Assembly: GCA_029959285.1 (NCBI GenBank)
Contig: JASCOE010000006.1
Location: 124,001 to 188,000 of the forward strand
Direction: 5' to 3'
Length of the DNA: 64,000 nucleotides
Source: Flavobacteriaceae bacterium PS02337
GTDB lineage: Bacteria; Bacteroidota; Bacteroidia; Flavobacteriales; Flavobacteriaceae
Shown here: positions 54,381-64,000 of the stretch, piece after piece
Layout of the letters: the number at the start of each line of letters is the position of its first letter
Numbering within the stretch: position 1 is the first letter of the stretch
Program-made: the position numbers and the translations under genes
Notes under the pieces: model-generated
The model's input: the letters and a program-made list of their open reading frames with translations, nothing else
The model's database searches: none
Told to the model about the DNA's origin: nothing

Positions 54381-55259
54381 CTATTTTAATTTGAATATAA
54401 AGTTAGCCCTTTGACGCCACTCATTATCTCTATGTTTAATCCAAAGAAAAACATATCTAAAAATAAAAATTGCCTTTGAGAATAATATAAATAATTGAGA
54501 ATAGTATTTCTTTAAAAAAGTATACCTGCTTTCTTCAAACCATTTAAATTTTTGAAATGAAATTTTCATTGTTTGCCCCATCAAATGAATGATTTTGGCT
54601 TCAGCAATAATTTTCAAATCATATCCTGCTATTTTCATTCTGCGACATAAATCGACTTCTTCAAAGAATAAAAAAAACTTTTCATCGAAATAACCAATCT
54701 GATCTAAAACACTTTTTTTAGCAAATAAATCTGCTCCAGAAATAAAATCTACATCAACAACAACATCATCGTCAGATATAAAGCCTTCACTAGATTTGTT
54801 TATTTTAATATTTTTTGGAATTATTTTCAATGGAAAAACTTCAAGTAAATACTGCGTTATCGATGGAAATCTTCCAAAAGAAATTTGATTGTTATGTCTT
54901 TCATCAAAAACTCTTGCACCAACTGCTGCAACATTAGTATTATTCTCCAAAAAATCATATAGTATTTTGCAAGTGTCATTGAGCAATAAAGTATCCGGAT
55001 TTAAAAAGAAAACATATTTACCTTTTGCCCTAGATAATCCTATGTTATTAGCATATCCAAAACCTCCGTTGTATTCACTTTTTAAGAATAATATATTTTG
55101 AAAAGTATTTAATAAGTCCTCTTCAATATTGTCAACAGAATTATTATCGACAACAATTATTTCATACTGAACACCTTTTGTGTAATCTAAAATTGATTTT
55201 ATACATTCAATTACATATTTTTTACAATTATATGAAACTATAATGATTGATACCTGCAT
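54381..55259 (-). CDS. Glycosyltransferase family 2 (rhamnosyltransferase-like)
   Basis: This 292-residue GT-A protein has VSIIIVSYNCKKYVIECIKS, YEIIVVDNNSVDNIEE, NGGFGYANNIGLSRAKG, FFLNPDTLLLND and LFFEEVDLCRRMKIAG. NPDT in place of DXD together with FFEEVDL is typical of the WbbL/RfbF-type group that includes many rhamnosyltransferases, in line with rhamnose genes in the locus. It overlaps the upstream acyltransferase gene by 22 bases. Confidence 0.87.
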   Translation of the reverse strand: MQVSIIIVSYNCKKYVIECIKSILDYTKGVQYEIIVVDNNSVDNIEEDLLNTFQNILFLKSEYNGGFGYANNIGLSRAKGKYVFFLNPDTLLLNDTCKILYDFLENNTNVAAVGARVFDERHNNQISFGRFPSITQYLLEVFPLKIIPKNIKINKSSEGFISDDDVVVDVDFISGADLFAKKSVLDQIGYFDEKFFLFFEEVDLCRRMKIAGYDLKIIAEAKIIHLMGQTMKISFQKFKWFEESRYTFLKKYYSQLFILFSKAIFIFRYVFLWIKHRDNEWRQRANFIFKLK

Positions 55260-56302
55260 ACTATTTTTTTTCGTAAATAATCATAAGACAATTTTATCAA
55301 TATCGGGATTAATAGACCAATAACTAAATATAATAATCGCCAATAATTATTAACTACCAACAAATTAAAGTTTGATAATAATTCAGTTGGCATTTTGTAA
55401 ATCTTAATTTGAATAAAAGTAATTACCTTAAATGCAAGGAAATGAAGTGCTAAAATAATTAAAGTATTTTTTCCTATATAATCCAAATAACCTTTAGCAA
55501 TTCTAAACTTGGAAATTAAACCTGAAAGATAATAGATAATAATTAATCCCATAAATGATGAGAGTACTAATAAAAATATATTAGGATATAAATTAATTCT
55601 CAAATCAATTTCTGGTCTAAATATTTTATTAATTAAGAATAAAGAAACCAGCGAGCCTATTGCTAATTTTAAATTTACTATTCTTAAAAGATTAAATTTA
55701 TTTATAATAATTCCTGAAAGAAAAAATAAGCTGGAAGTAAATGCAACATTATAATTTCCGTAGTTAAAATTCAAATTGACAATATCATAACGTATATTAA
55801 TGCCTGAAAGGCAGTAAAATAAAACTACTGCAGTGCTTATTATTAATAAATTTTTATTAAATAACTTAAAGAGTAATATAAAAAAAATATTAATCCAAAA
55901 AAGTATTGTTATGAACCAAAAAGTACTGAGCAATACTTCTGTTTGATCTAAAAACAATATTGATTTTATCCCTATATACAAATCGTTAATAAAAGAAACT
56001 CCTTCTAATTTTGAATCTAGTGGATTCAAAATACCTATTGAAATAAAATAGTAATGAAATAAGAGAAAAAACAGGCTGTACAAATAATAAGGAAGCACAA
56101 GATTTTTGAATAATTTTTTTAATAATAATAAAATAGGCAAATCAATATTATTTATAAAAAAGTAACCTGAAATTATAAAAAACAAAGGAACATGAAATAA
56201 ATAAACATAATTAGTAAATAGCAACCCACTATGACCATATACTATTAGCATAATTCCTAATGCTTTTGAAACATCAATTTTAGTATCTCTTACTTTATTC
56301 AT
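55238..56302 (-). CDS. Acyltransferase family 3 (OatA/WcjE-like membrane protein)
   Basis: This 354-residue protein has DTKIDVSKALGIMLIVYGHSG with the conserved His, YLFHVPLFFIISGYFF, KLFKNLVLPYYLYSLFF and about ten helices. These are the marks of AT3 proteins that acetylate capsule or O-antigen sugars. It overlaps genes on both sides (22 and 8 bases), so its expression is tied to the flippase-dependent unit. Confidence 0.85.
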   Translation of the reverse strand: MNKVRDTKIDVSKALGIMLIVYGHSGLLFTNYVYLFHVPLFFIISGYFFINNIDLPILLLLKKLFKNLVLPYYLYSLFFLLFHYYFISIGILNPLDSKLEGVSFINDLYIGIKSILFLDQTEVLLSTFWFITILFWINIFFILLFKLFNKNLLIISTAVVLFYCLSGINIRYDIVNLNFNYGNYNVAFTSSLFFLSGIIINKFNLLRIVNLKLAIGSLVSLFLINKIFRPEIDLRINLYPNIFLLVLSSFMGLIIIYYLSGLISKFRIAKGYLDYIGKNTLIILALHFLAFKVITFIQIKIYKMPTELLSNFNLLVVNNYWRLLYLVIGLLIPILIKLSYDYLRKKIVCRYQSL

Positions 56303-57509
56303 TAATCTTCATTTTGATTTTATTATTCAATACTCCAATAATATTGCTCCATAAAAAAGATTCTGAAAAATTTAATCTGGAATCAAATCTCTTATTTATG
56401 ATTTGTGAATCCTTAAGTACGCGGCTAATTTCATTACTTACAAAAGCAGGAGTTTCTTCAATCAATATCCTGCCATTTTCATCATTATTACAAATATCAC
56501 CTATTACCCCAGTTTTTGTACTTAAAATATAATTTCCAAAACTCAAAGCTTCTATCATAGAAATTCCAAAAGATTCATATCTAGAAGTACTGATAAATAT
56601 TTTTGACCTATTATAAATACTAAACAGCTCTTTTCGATCATTGATATTCCCCTTAAAAATTATCTTCTCTTTTAGTAGAGGATAATTTGTAAAGAAATCT
56701 TCTAAATATTTATGAAAATCAGCTTCAATATGTCCAATTAAAAAAATTTTCCAATCTTGTAAATCTACATTAACTAATGATTCTAGCAATAATTCTGTGT
56801 TCTTTTGAAAAGTTCCTAATCTACCAACGGCAACAATTATATTTTCTTTTTCTTCATAATCCAACTGTTTAATCTTATTTTCCTTTAAAAATAAGTCATC
56901 TATACCATTTGGGAGATAAATACATTTTTTAACCAAGCTTTCGTCAACAGTAGCAATTGATTTCACAGAATCTTTTGTTTCATTCGATAAAACATCTATT
57001 TTTTTTATACAAACATATCTTAATAGCCTTAAAACTGCATTTTTAAATGCATTAGAAACATAATTTGTATCTCTCAAGCTTTCGAAATCTGATAAAGAAG
57101 CATCCATTTTCAAAAACAAGGTACCTTTTGGATTTCTTAATTTATATATAACTCCAAAAAGAAAAGACTCAGGAGTAAAGTGATATAAGTTAAGAACATC
57201 AATATCCTTTGAATTTTTAAATAAATATTTAAGTACTGATTTCTGAAATGAAAAAAACTTTCCTTCATAGTCAATGAATTCAATTTTTAACCCCTTAACT
57301 ACAGTGTCTAAATTATTATAACTATCATCTAAAACAGAAATATAGTCTTGATGACCAATTTCTCTGTAGATTTCTTCTGTGTTTTTATAACATACCAATG
57401 TTGAATCATAACCATATAACTTATGCATGTAATATGGTATCATTCCAACATCCTTTACCAAATGAATGTTTGTTGCAGGATAAAATAAAGTAACAAACTT
57501 CTTACCCAT
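56295..57509 (-). CDS. Glycosyltransferase family 4
   Basis: This 404-residue GT-B protein has FVTLFYPATNIHLVKDVGMI at the N-terminus and IVAVGRLGTFQKNTELLLES, FLIGHIEADFH, IIFKGNIND and YESFGISMIEALSFGN in the donor half. The N-terminal domain is divergent, but the C-terminal motifs are clear. It overlaps both neighbours by eight bases. Confidence 0.85.
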   Translation of the reverse strand: MGKKFVTLFYPATNIHLVKDVGMIPYYMHKLYGYDSTLVCYKNTEEIYREIGHQDYISVLDDSYNNLDTVVKGLKIEFIDYEGKFFSFQKSVLKYLFKNSKDIDVLNLYHFTPESFLFGVIYKLRNPKGTLFLKMDASLSDFESLRDTNYVSNAFKNAVLRLLRYVCIKKIDVLSNETKDSVKSIATVDESLVKKCIYLPNGIDDLFLKENKIKQLDYEEKENIIVAVGRLGTFQKNTELLLESLVNVDLQDWKIFLIGHIEADFHKYLEDFFTNYPLLKEKIIFKGNINDRKELFSIYNRSKIFISTSRYESFGISMIEALSFGNYILSTKTGVIGDICNNDENGRILIEETPAFVSNEISRVLKDSQIINKRFDSRLNFSESFLWSNIIGVLNNKIKMKINE

Positions 57510-58812
57510 TTTTTGATATAAAAGTAAGTTGTTGCTTTAGGAGACTTTTATAATATGTAATTGACGAGTATTTCTTATTTTTCTCTACTAACAATTTAAT
57601 TTTATCTAGTGTAGAAATATTTCCAAACAAATTGGAACATCTATTTTTATAATCTTCTACTAATTTATCTGAAAAATCAGCTACTAGAGAGAGATCATCT
57701 TTAATTTTTTTCTCAGGAAACAAATGATTTAAAATCATTTGTTCGAAACTTAGCACTATATTTTTTGCTGCATAACTATCTAATACTTTAGTTCTTGCTT
57801 TCTTTGCAAACCCTTTCCTTAAATCAGTATTAGTATATAAAGAATCTAAGGCCTTTGAAATTTCTGACTTTAATCTTGGCACAACATAACCATTAACCCC
57901 GCTGTCTACCAATTCAATTTGAGCATTATCTTTATCCGGAGTACTAATTGTAACAATTGGCACTTCAGACAGCATAGCTTCTGCTAGAACCATTCCAAAA
58001 CTTTCACCAATATTGCTGCCTGCCAAAAAAACATCAAGACTCTTATAATATTTTATCAATAATTTTAGATCACTTGAAGTTTCAAAAATTATTAATTTTT
58101 CTAATATATTTAATCGTTTAGCATGTTCTTTCATTTTAGATGTAGCACCAACCAATAAAAATCTTGCATTATCTTTTGTCTTTGCAAATTCAGCGAAACC
58201 ATCTAAAGTAATCAAATCGAATTTATGATCATCTGCACGACCAATTCTTCCAACAATAAAATTATTTAGTAAATTATTTTCTTTTTTGAATAAAAATATA
58301 TCATTTTCAGTAGGAGCAAGAGATTGTAAATGCTCAACATCGACTGGATAAGGCAAGACTTTTCTTTTGTCATCATACTTATCTAGCATTTTTTTATCGA
58401 GATCCATTCTTCTAACAAGAATCATTTTCGATATATATAAATCATAGTCTATTAATTTATAAAACTCAGAATTATCAAAATACCCAAAGACATTCGTTTG
58501 TACAACCACCTTTGGTTTATTTTTTTCTACTAAACTAAATATTTTTTTATCCAAAGTACCATCACCATGCCAGTGAAGGACATCTGTATTTCTTAAAAGA
58601 TCCTCAAATTTTGCTAAATCACCATTTAAAACAATTACTTCAATCCCTAAATCTTGAATTAATTTTACACGTTCACCTCCATTATACATGGCAACGACTG
58701 TTACTTCAAACAATTCTTTGTTAAGATACTTACTATATAACTGCAAAGCATATTCGGTACCTCCGAGACTAAGCTGATTTACAGCTTCTATAATTTTAAT
58801 TTTTTTTTCCAT
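57502..58812 (-). CDS. Glycosyltransferase family 4
   Basis: This protein of about 436 residues opens KIKIIEAVNQLSLGGTEYAL, a GT4 N-terminal loop, and has FIVGRIGRADDHKFDLITLD and GESFGMVLAEAMLSEVPIV. After the GT-B core an extra tail of about 70 charged residues (VEDYKNRCSNLFGNIST) follows. I chose ATG 58812; TTG 58851 would add 13 residues and lengthen the overlap with the flippase gene from 17 to 56 bases. Confidence 0.85.
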   Translation of the reverse strand: MEKKIKIIEAVNQLSLGGTEYALQLYSKYLNKELFEVTVVAMYNGGERVKLIQDLGIEVIVLNGDLAKFEDLLRNTDVLHWHGDGTLDKKIFSLVEKNKPKVVVQTNVFGYFDNSEFYKLIDYDLYISKMILVRRMDLDKKMLDKYDDKRKVLPYPVDVEHLQSLAPTENDIFLFKKENNLLNNFIVGRIGRADDHKFDLITLDGFAEFAKTKDNARFLLVGATSKMKEHAKRLNILEKLIIFETSSDLKLLIKYYKSLDVFLAGSNIGESFGMVLAEAMLSEVPIVTISTPDKDNAQIELVDSGVNGYVVPRLKSEISKALDSLYTNTDLRKGFAKKARTKVLDSYAAKNIVLSFEQMILNHLFPEKKIKDDLSLVADFSDKLVEDYKNRCSNLFGNISTLDKIKLLVEKNKKYSSITYYKSLLKQQLTFISKNG

Positions 58813-60346
58813 TTGGTAAAAACAATTTTGATACAAACTTCCTTTCTTCAATTTTGAAGAGAAAAATTAATATAATTTCAGAAATGAGTATGGATAGACA
58901 AATAAGAAACACAAGAATAATTATTCCAAAGGTTCCGCTAAAATAATCATGAATTGAGAGGTACAATGAATAATTTACACCTAAGATCAATAATAAAATT
59001 ATGTATATGCTAATTAATTCTTTAATCAAACGTTTTCTTTGCTCAGCTACTCCAAAGTAAACCATTAAACTGCTAATTACAAATTGTGTAGTCACCCAAG
59101 AAACAGGAAAAGTTAGCAAATTAAGCACTCTAAATAATGAAACATTAAAAATAATTTTAATAGTATAAGCTCCTATAATTATATAAGTAAGTAAATGAAT
59201 TTTTTTTTGAGCAATAAGAATTTGTGAGTAAACAATATAAATACCCGTTATAAAAATTCCTAAACCATACCATCTCAAGATCCTGCTAATTGGCTCAACA
59301 TTCTCGGCTTTAAAAGCTCCGCGAAGTAAAACTAACGTGACAATCTCATTAGGTAAAATCATAAAAACCGCCGTCAAAGGTATTATTACTAATGAAATCA
59401 TTCTAAAATATCGTTGCGTTTCATCGACCATATTGCCAATTTCTTTTTTAACATATGCCAAAGCAAGAACTGGTGTCAATACAGTGGTAATTACACCAAT
59501 TAACATATTAATTGGCAAGTCGGAAAATTTCTTAGCATAGTCTAAAATTGAAATACTTCCTTGCACCATTTTAGATGTAAGCGCTTTTTCAATAACAATA
59601 TCTGCTTGTGAGAAAATATAATTTATATAAAAAGGCACCGAAAATAAAATAAATGGTTTAACCAAACTCCATTTAGGCCATAAAACCTTAAACCTGTATG
59701 CAAATTTTAAATGTAATTGCCTATATACAATTACAAGCAATAATATCGAACTGATATAGGAAGAAATAACTAACGAGTAAATCCCAATAATTGGAGCTAA
59801 AAATATTAGAATTACAACGTTTAAAGTGATTGAAAAAAATGAAAATATGTCTGGTAGGTAAAAGGAATTATAGGCATTCAACATAGAACTCCATATATCT
59901 GTGACTTCTATAATAAGGAGCGAAGGCACCAGAAATTTTATCATTAGTAGCAAAACAACTTGTTGCTCTTTAGAAAAACCCGGTGCAAATGCCTGTGCGA
60001 ATATATTTGGAGTAAAAAAAAGTAAAAAAGAAAAAATAACGGCAACAAGCAACACTAAAGTAATTAGTGCATCTGTATATTTAACTAAATCTTCTTTTGA
60101 ATATTCTTCTCTAAGATGCACATACTTTGCTCTGAAGGTTTCATTTATAGGGCCAAAAAGCACTTGTATTATTACAGATATTATTACGCCTCCTAATATC
60201 CATGCATCTCTTTCTTCGGATGTTCCAAAAAATTTAGCAGAAAGCATTACAACAAAAAGAGATAATATTGCTTTTAGAAACTTAATTATTCCAAGACCTA
60301 AGGAAATTCTTCTATTAGAAGAAGAAAAAAAATTCAATAATTTCAT
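58796..60346 (-). CDS. MurJ/MVIN-type polysaccharide flippase (Wzx role)
   Basis: This 516-residue membrane protein has 13-14 helices and moves lipid-linked repeat units across the inner membrane. MOP-superfamily marks are AKFFGTSEERDAWILGGVII, YNSFYLPDIFSFFSITLNVV, ADIVIEKALTSKMVQGSIS, and VLLRGAFKAENVEPI, the last of which recalls MurJ (LLxRGxF) more than classic Wzx. Its place in a glycosyltransferase and polymerase unit argues for a Wzx role rather than a peptidoglycan role. It follows the UDP-xylose synthase gene by 41 bases. Confidence 0.82.
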   Translation of the reverse strand: MKLLNFFSSSNRRISLGLGIIKFLKAILSLFVVMLSAKFFGTSEERDAWILGGVIISVIIQVLFGPINETFRAKYVHLREEYSKEDLVKYTDALITLVLLVAVIFSFLLFFTPNIFAQAFAPGFSKEQQVVLLLMIKFLVPSLLIIEVTDIWSSMLNAYNSFYLPDIFSFFSITLNVVILIFLAPIIGIYSLVISSYISSILLLVIVYRQLHLKFAYRFKVLWPKWSLVKPFILFSVPFYINYIFSQADIVIEKALTSKMVQGSISILDYAKKFSDLPINMLIGVITTVLTPVLALAYVKKEIGNMVDETQRYFRMISLVIIPLTAVFMILPNEIVTLVLLRGAFKAENVEPISRILRWYGLGIFITGIYIVYSQILIAQKKIHLLTYIIIGAYTIKIIFNVSLFRVLNLLTFPVSWVTTQFVISSLMVYFGVAEQRKRLIKELISIYIILLLILGVNYSLYLSIHDYFSGTFGIIILVFLICLSILISEIILIFLFKIEERKFVSKLFLPNGKKN

Positions 60347-60387
60347 TATTGCTTATTGCAAAATTTATAATTCATAAAACTTGAAAA

Positions 60388-61323
60388 TTATATTATTCCC
60401 TTAAAATATTGTATGGTTTTAACTAACCCCTCTTCTAATTCAATATTAGGTTTCCACCCTTTTAATTTTTCTTGTGCTAATGAAATATCTGGCTGGCGTT
60501 GTTTTGGGTCATCTTGAGGCAAGGACATATAAACGATTTTAGATTTAGACCCTGTTAATTGCAATATTTTTTCAGCCAATTCGATCATCGTAAATTCATT
60601 AGGATTTCCCAAATTTACAGGCCCCAAAAACTCCTTTTCAGAATTCATCATTCTAATCATCCCTTCCACTAAATCATCTACATATTGAAAAGATCTTGTT
60701 TGACTACCATCCCCAAATATAGTTATATCCTCATCTTTTAAAGCTTGAACAATAAAATTTGAAACCACTCGACCGTCATTTGGATTCATATTAGGCCCAT
60801 AGGTATTGAAAATCCTAATAATCTTAATATCTACATTATTTTGCAAATGATAATCTACAAACAATGTTTCTGCACAACGCTTTCCTTCATCATAACAAGA
60901 ACGTAATCCAATAGGGTTTACATTTCCCCAGTAGGTTTCAGATTGCGGGTGTACGTGCGGATCTCCATAAACTTCACTAGTACTAGCTTGTAACACCTTA
61001 GCCTTCACACGTTTAGCCAAACCCAAAACATTAATCGCTCCTAATACAGAAGTCTTAATCGTTTTTATTGGATTATATTGATAGTGTACAGGAGATGCAG
61101 GACATGCTAAATTATAAATTTCGTCAACTTCTGCAAAGTATGGTTCCGTTATATCATGTCGCACGATTTCAAAAAAAGGATTATTTAACAAATCCAAAAT
61201 ATTACTTTTGCTTCCCGTAAAATAATTGTCTAGACAAATAACTTCATTTCCTTCGTCAAGCAATCTTTTACATAAATGTGAACCAACAAATCCTGCACCA
61301 CCAGTTACTAATATTCTTTTCAT
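60388..61323 (-). CDS. uxs: UDP-glucuronate decarboxylase (UDP-xylose synthase)
   Basis: This 311-residue SDR enzyme converts UDP-glucuronate to UDP-xylose. It has [65 protein letters not shown], and [13 protein letters not shown] with the catalytic Tyr-x3-Lys. ACPASPxHYQ and YDEGKR are diagnostic for UXS against related epimerases. It lies eight bases after the UDP-glucose dehydrogenase gene that supplies its substrate. Confidence 0.95.
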   Translation of the reverse strand: MKRILVTGGAGFVGSHLCKRLLDEGNEVICLDNYFTGSKSNILDLLNNPFFEIVRHDITEPYFAEVDEIYNLACPASPVHYQYNPIKTIKTSVLGAINVLGLAKRVKAKVLQASTSEVYGDPHVHPQSETYWGNVNPIGLRSCYDEGKRCAETLFVDYHLQNNVDIKIIRIFNTYGPNMNPNDGRVVSNFIVQALKDEDITIFGDGSQTRSFQYVDDLVEGMIRMMNSEKEFLGPVNLGNPNEFTMIELAEKILQLTGSKSKIVYMSLPQDDPKQRQPDISLAQEKLKGWKPNIELEEGLVKTIQYFKGII

Positions 61324-61331
61324 TTTTTTAA

Positions 61332-62735
61332 TTATATTAATCCTATTCCATAATATTTAAAACCTATCTTTTCTAATTCTATTTTATTCAAGATATTTCT
61401 TCCATCAAAAACAAAAGCTGGTTTTTGCATACTATTATATATTTTTTGCCAGTCATATTGAATAAATTCATCCCATTCTGTAAGAACTGCAATTGCATGA
61501 GCATTTTCACAGGATAAATAAGGATCATTTAAAGAAATAATACTGTCAGCATTTGCTTTTACGGATCTCGTTTCAAGAAAATCCAAATCTGAAAGGACTT
61601 TTTTTCGAGATACTTTGGGATCGAATACTGCAATTTTCGCTTGTTCATTAATCAAATCATCTGCTACATATATTGCAGCGGATTCTCTTGTATCATTGGT
61701 ATCTTTCTTAAAAGACCAACCCAAAAAAGCAATTTTTTTATCTGCAACAGTATTGTATAACGTTTGAACTATATTATTTGAAAAACGTCTTTTTTGGTGA
61801 TTATTCATTATGATTACTTGTTCCCAGTAATTAGCAACTGAATCTAATCCATATGCCTTCGCGATATAAACAAGATTCAATATATCTTTTTGAAAACAAG
61901 AACCTCCAAAACCAACAGAGGCTTTTAGAAATTTAGGCCCAATTCTGCTGTCCATCCCAATTGCCTTCGCAACCTCATTTACATTAGCTCCAGTTTTTTC
62001 ACAAATTTCTGACATCGCATTCACAGATGATATTCTCTGTGCCAAGAATGCATTAGCTGTCAATTTTGACAACTCTGATGACCAAACATTGGTTGTCAGT
62101 ATTTTTTCTGGACTTACCCAATTTGCATAAATATCAAATAACGACTGAATTGCTTTTCGTCCTTCAACAGAGTTATCGCCACCAATTAAAATACGATCTG
62201 GGTTCAATAAATCTTGAACGGCCGTACCCTCAGCCAAAAATTCAGGATTGGAAAGTATTTGAAACTGAACTCCATTTCCAGTTGAATCAAGAATATTTTT
62301 AATAGCTTCAGCTGTACGAACAGGCAAAGTCGATTTCTCTACTACAATCTTATCATCTTTTGCTACTCTAGCAATTTGCCTGGCACACAATTCGATGTAC
62401 TTCAAATCAGCTGCCATTCCTTTTCCATTCCCGTACGTTTTGGTAGGAGTATTTACTGAGATAAAAATGATTTGTGCCTCATCAATTGCTTTATCTACTT
62501 CGGTTGAAAAAAACAAGTTTCTATCTCTGGCTTCAGCAACTATACTTGATAATCCAGGCTCATAAATTGGAATATTATCAGTATTTTCATCATTCCATGC
62601 CAAAATTCTTTCCGCATTCAAATCGACAACTGTAACTTTGATGTCTGGGCATTTTTGTGCTATTACAGTCATGGTTGGTCCTCCCACATATCCTGCTCCA
62701 ATACAACAAATTTTTGTAATCATTCCTTTCCCCAT
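61332..62735 (-). CDS. ugd: UDP-glucose 6-dehydrogenase (animal-like type)
   Basis: This 467-residue enzyme oxidises UDP-glucose to UDP-glucuronate. It has [20 protein letters not shown] at the NAD site, [51 protein letters not shown], and the catalytic Cys280 in [17 protein letters not shown]. The [13 protein letters not shown] and GSCFQKD forms and the length match the animal-type group rather than the shorter enterobacterial Ugd. ATG 62735 is taken; ATG 62723, four codons on, is equally plausible. It is separated by 307 bases from the Wzz-like gene. Confidence 0.95.
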   Translation of the reverse strand: MGKGMITKICCIGAGYVGGPTMTVIAQKCPDIKVTVVDLNAERILAWNDENTDNIPIYEPGLSSIVAEARDRNLFFSTEVDKAIDEAQIIFISVNTPTKTYGNGKGMAADLKYIELCARQIARVAKDDKIVVEKSTLPVRTAEAIKNILDSTGNGVQFQILSNPEFLAEGTAVQDLLNPDRILIGGDNSVEGRKAIQSLFDIYANWVSPEKILTTNVWSSELSKLTANAFLAQRISSVNAMSEICEKTGANVNEVAKAIGMDSRIGPKFLKASVGFGGSCFQKDILNLVYIAKAYGLDSVANYWEQVIIMNNHQKRRFSNNIVQTLYNTVADKKIAFLGWSFKKDTNDTRESAAIYVADDLINEQAKIAVFDPKVSRKKVLSDLDFLETRSVKANADSIISLNDPYLSCENAHAIAVLTEWDEFIQYDWQKIYNSMQKPAFVFDGRNILNKIELEKIGFKYYGIGLI

Positions 62736-63042
62736 TACGAGTTTTATTTTTTTAATAACAGTAAATTAATTATTTGTTTTTTTGATGTCCTTGCCAATAT
62801 TGAGAATCAAATTATGCATACATCAATTTTAAAAGAACATAAAAACATTCTTTTATATACTATTTGGTCCTATAATATAGTATCTAATCTAGTTTATTTA
62901 TATAATAGTGCTACTTGAGGAGCTGACTTTTTTCTAAATGCTATAATCTTTTTTTTGAGGACCAGCTTATCTTTTTTAGAAGAAAAATTAAAATACTTAT
63001 TTTGAACTGAATAAGTGGTAACCCAAAGCAGAGAACTGATAA
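62736..63042. other. 307-base non-coding gap between wzz-like and ugd genes
   Basis: No convincing gene is seen on either strand. The gap holds two imperfect direct repeats beginning TTGAGGA (62915 and 62955, 40 bases apart), each followed by a T-rich stretch. It also holds AT-rich inverted repeats (AAAAGAA/TTCTTTT near 62831-62854, ATACTAT/ATAGTAT near 62858-62884). No perfect TAnnTTTG box with a proper -33 partner was found on the minus strand. It is the longest gap in the locus and a likely place for regulation, but this is a guess. Confidence 0.35.
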
Positions 63043-64000
63043 TTACGACATTACTTGCTTCAACAATCTTCTAACTATTAATCCTAATACTGTTAAAAAG
63101 CCAGCTAAAAATCCTCCTATTAATAATCCTTTAGCTTTCCCAAAACGCTCTTTAGGCAATGGCAAAATTGGCCTGTCAATTACTTGAATCAATGGTGTCT
63201 CTTTACGCAAAGTCACTTTCGCTAATTCACTTTGCTTAACCAATTCAGTAAGTATAGCTGTATTAGCCTGAACATCTACCTGTTTCCTTGCGGAAGGTGC
63301 TCTACGCACGTTCAGGGCTGGATTCAAATTAAAAGTATTGTCATTTGCCACAGCCACACCGGTGATAGCTCCATTCAATTCAGCGCGTACAGAATCAACC
63401 TGATGCTGTAAAATATCCATATTCATGCGTGCTTTTTTACTTTTAGTCTCAACATAAAATTTACTTACCTGCCTAGCAAGAGCTTCACAAAAGCTAAGAG
63501 AGAATAGTTCATCTTCAGAAGCTACTTCCATAGATATTATAGAAACCTTTTTATCTTTTTGAGCTATAGACAAGGAAGTCTTAGATAAATTTTCATAAAT
63601 TACACCCAATATACTGTCATGAACTCTTGTAAAATATTTACGTTTTCTATCAGGTAAAAATTGTATATTCTTGAACTTAGGATTATCACCCCATACTTTT
63701 CTCCATTTATTATTTTGAATATACATTTCTGCCAAAGAAATCACTTTTCCATTTACTGTAATCGAACTCAGTAAGGTTTGTTCAATCATTATACGAGATT
63801 TAAACAATTCCGTTAAATTGGAGCCAGAAAACATTCCTCCGCCTCCGCCTCCGATATCAAAACCAAATGAACTTGCCAATCCCAGAGCACCACCTAATCC
63901 ACCGCCAGATTTTTCATCCTCTAATGCAAATGTCAATGCTGCAGTATAAGTTGGTTTTTTTATAAGTGAGTAAGTTAATCCCAAAGCTGCACCAATTATG
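63043..64000 (-). CDS. Wzz/chain-length determinant family protein, N-terminus beyond the window
   Basis: The frame is open to the right edge: codons upstream of the TTG at 63984 read IIGAALG and continue the first membrane helix, so the true start lies outside. The visible part has the end of helix 1, KKPTYTAALTFALEDE, a glycine-rich segment (63823-63909, 14 Gly in 29 residues), a periplasmic coiled-coil region, and the second helix KGLLIGGFLAGFLTVLGLIV preceded by the Pro-rich IDRPILPLPKERFG, the Wzz hallmark. It has no tyrosine kinase domain. Such proteins set glycan chain length with Wzy. It is the first gene of the visible locus in transcription order. Confidence 0.88.
   Translation of the reverse strand, partial: IIGAALGLTYSLIKKPTYTAALTFALEDEKSGGGLGGALGLASSFGFDIGGGGGGMFSGSNLTELFKSRIMIEQTLLSSITVNGKVISLAEMYIQNNKWRKVWGDNPKFKNIQFLPDRKRKYFTRVHDSILGVIYENLSKTSLSIAQKDKKVSIISMEVASEDELFSLSFCEALARQVSKFYVETKSKKARMNMDILQHQVDSVRAELNGAITGVAVANDNTFNLNPALNVRRAPSARKQVDVQANTAILTELVKQSELAKVTLRKETPLIQVIDRPILPLPKERFGKAKGLLIGGFLAGFLTVLGLIVRRLLKQVMS

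Noticed and set aside
59901-60377. 158-codon plus-strand open frame
   Set aside because: It lies almost fully inside the flippase gene on the opposite strand, which has clear membrane-protein character; the translated product has no domain and looks like an antisense shadow.
62655-62918. 87-codon plus-strand open frame reaching into the 307-base gap
   Set aside because: Half of it is antisense to ugd, and the remainder is AT-rich with no start signal or domain.

Overview
The window comes from a low-GC Bacteroidetes genome, most likely Flavobacterium or a close relative in Flavobacteriaceae. Three things point there: a PorV/PorQ-family outer-membrane protein and an Lnb-type (DUF4105) envelope protein at the left edge, start codons without recognisable Shine-Dalgarno sequences, and a few upstream sites resembling the Bacteroidetes TAnnTTTG -7 element. 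No rRNA, tRNA, CRISPR array, insertion sequence or integrase was seen.

Layout. Positions 1-2557 hold two plus-strand envelope genes. From 2558 to the right edge every gene is on the minus strand. This is one very large surface-polysaccharide locus of about 61 kb, mostly with gene spacings between a 29-bp overlap and 60 bp. Read in the direction of transcription (right to left) it runs: Wzz-like chain-length protein (63043-64000, cut by the window); UDP-glucose dehydrogenase and UDP-xylose synthase (60388-62735); a MurJ/MVIN-type flippase, glycosyltransferases, two acyltransferases and a polymerase (46459-60346); nucleotide-sugar genes for GDP-fucose, a 4-amino or 4-hydroxy 6-deoxy-HexNAc, and most of dTDP-rhamnose, together with a WecA/WbpL-like initiating transferase (36528-46459); an ABC exporter Wzm/Wzt with a neighbouring methyltransferase (33294-36381); a run of ten GT2 glycosyltransferases with one acyltransferase (23199-33292); a nonulosonate (sialic-acid-like) cassette (17169-22070); an MBOAT/SGNH O-acylation pair (14848-17162); a mixed glycosyltransferase, deacetylase and methyltransferase block (5383-14844); a second polymerase or ligase (4032-5372); and a WcaJ-like initiating phosphotransferase (2558-3952) that closes the locus against the convergent envelope genes.

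How it works together. The locus carries two initiating transferases of different families, two Wzy/WaaL-like proteins, and two export routes (a flippase and an ABC transporter). With about 26 glycosyltransferases, this looks like two or more polysaccharide systems sharing sugar precursors rather than one pathway. Sugars that can be predicted are GDP-L-fucose, UDP-glucuronate and UDP-xylose, dTDP-L-rhamnose (rmlA, rmlC and rmlD present, rmlB absent here), a UDP-6-deoxy-HexNAc derivative, and a CMP-activated nonulosonate. Decorations include O-acylation, pyruvylation, methylation and possibly deacetylation.

Points most worth a second look: the short NeuB-like synthase (no SAF domain) with a cytidylyltransferase-HAD phosphatase fusion and no NeuC; a frameshift in a deacetylase-like gene explained by a 4-bp tandem duplication; the Wzt C-terminal domain beside a methyltransferase; and the double initiation, polymerisation and export sets.
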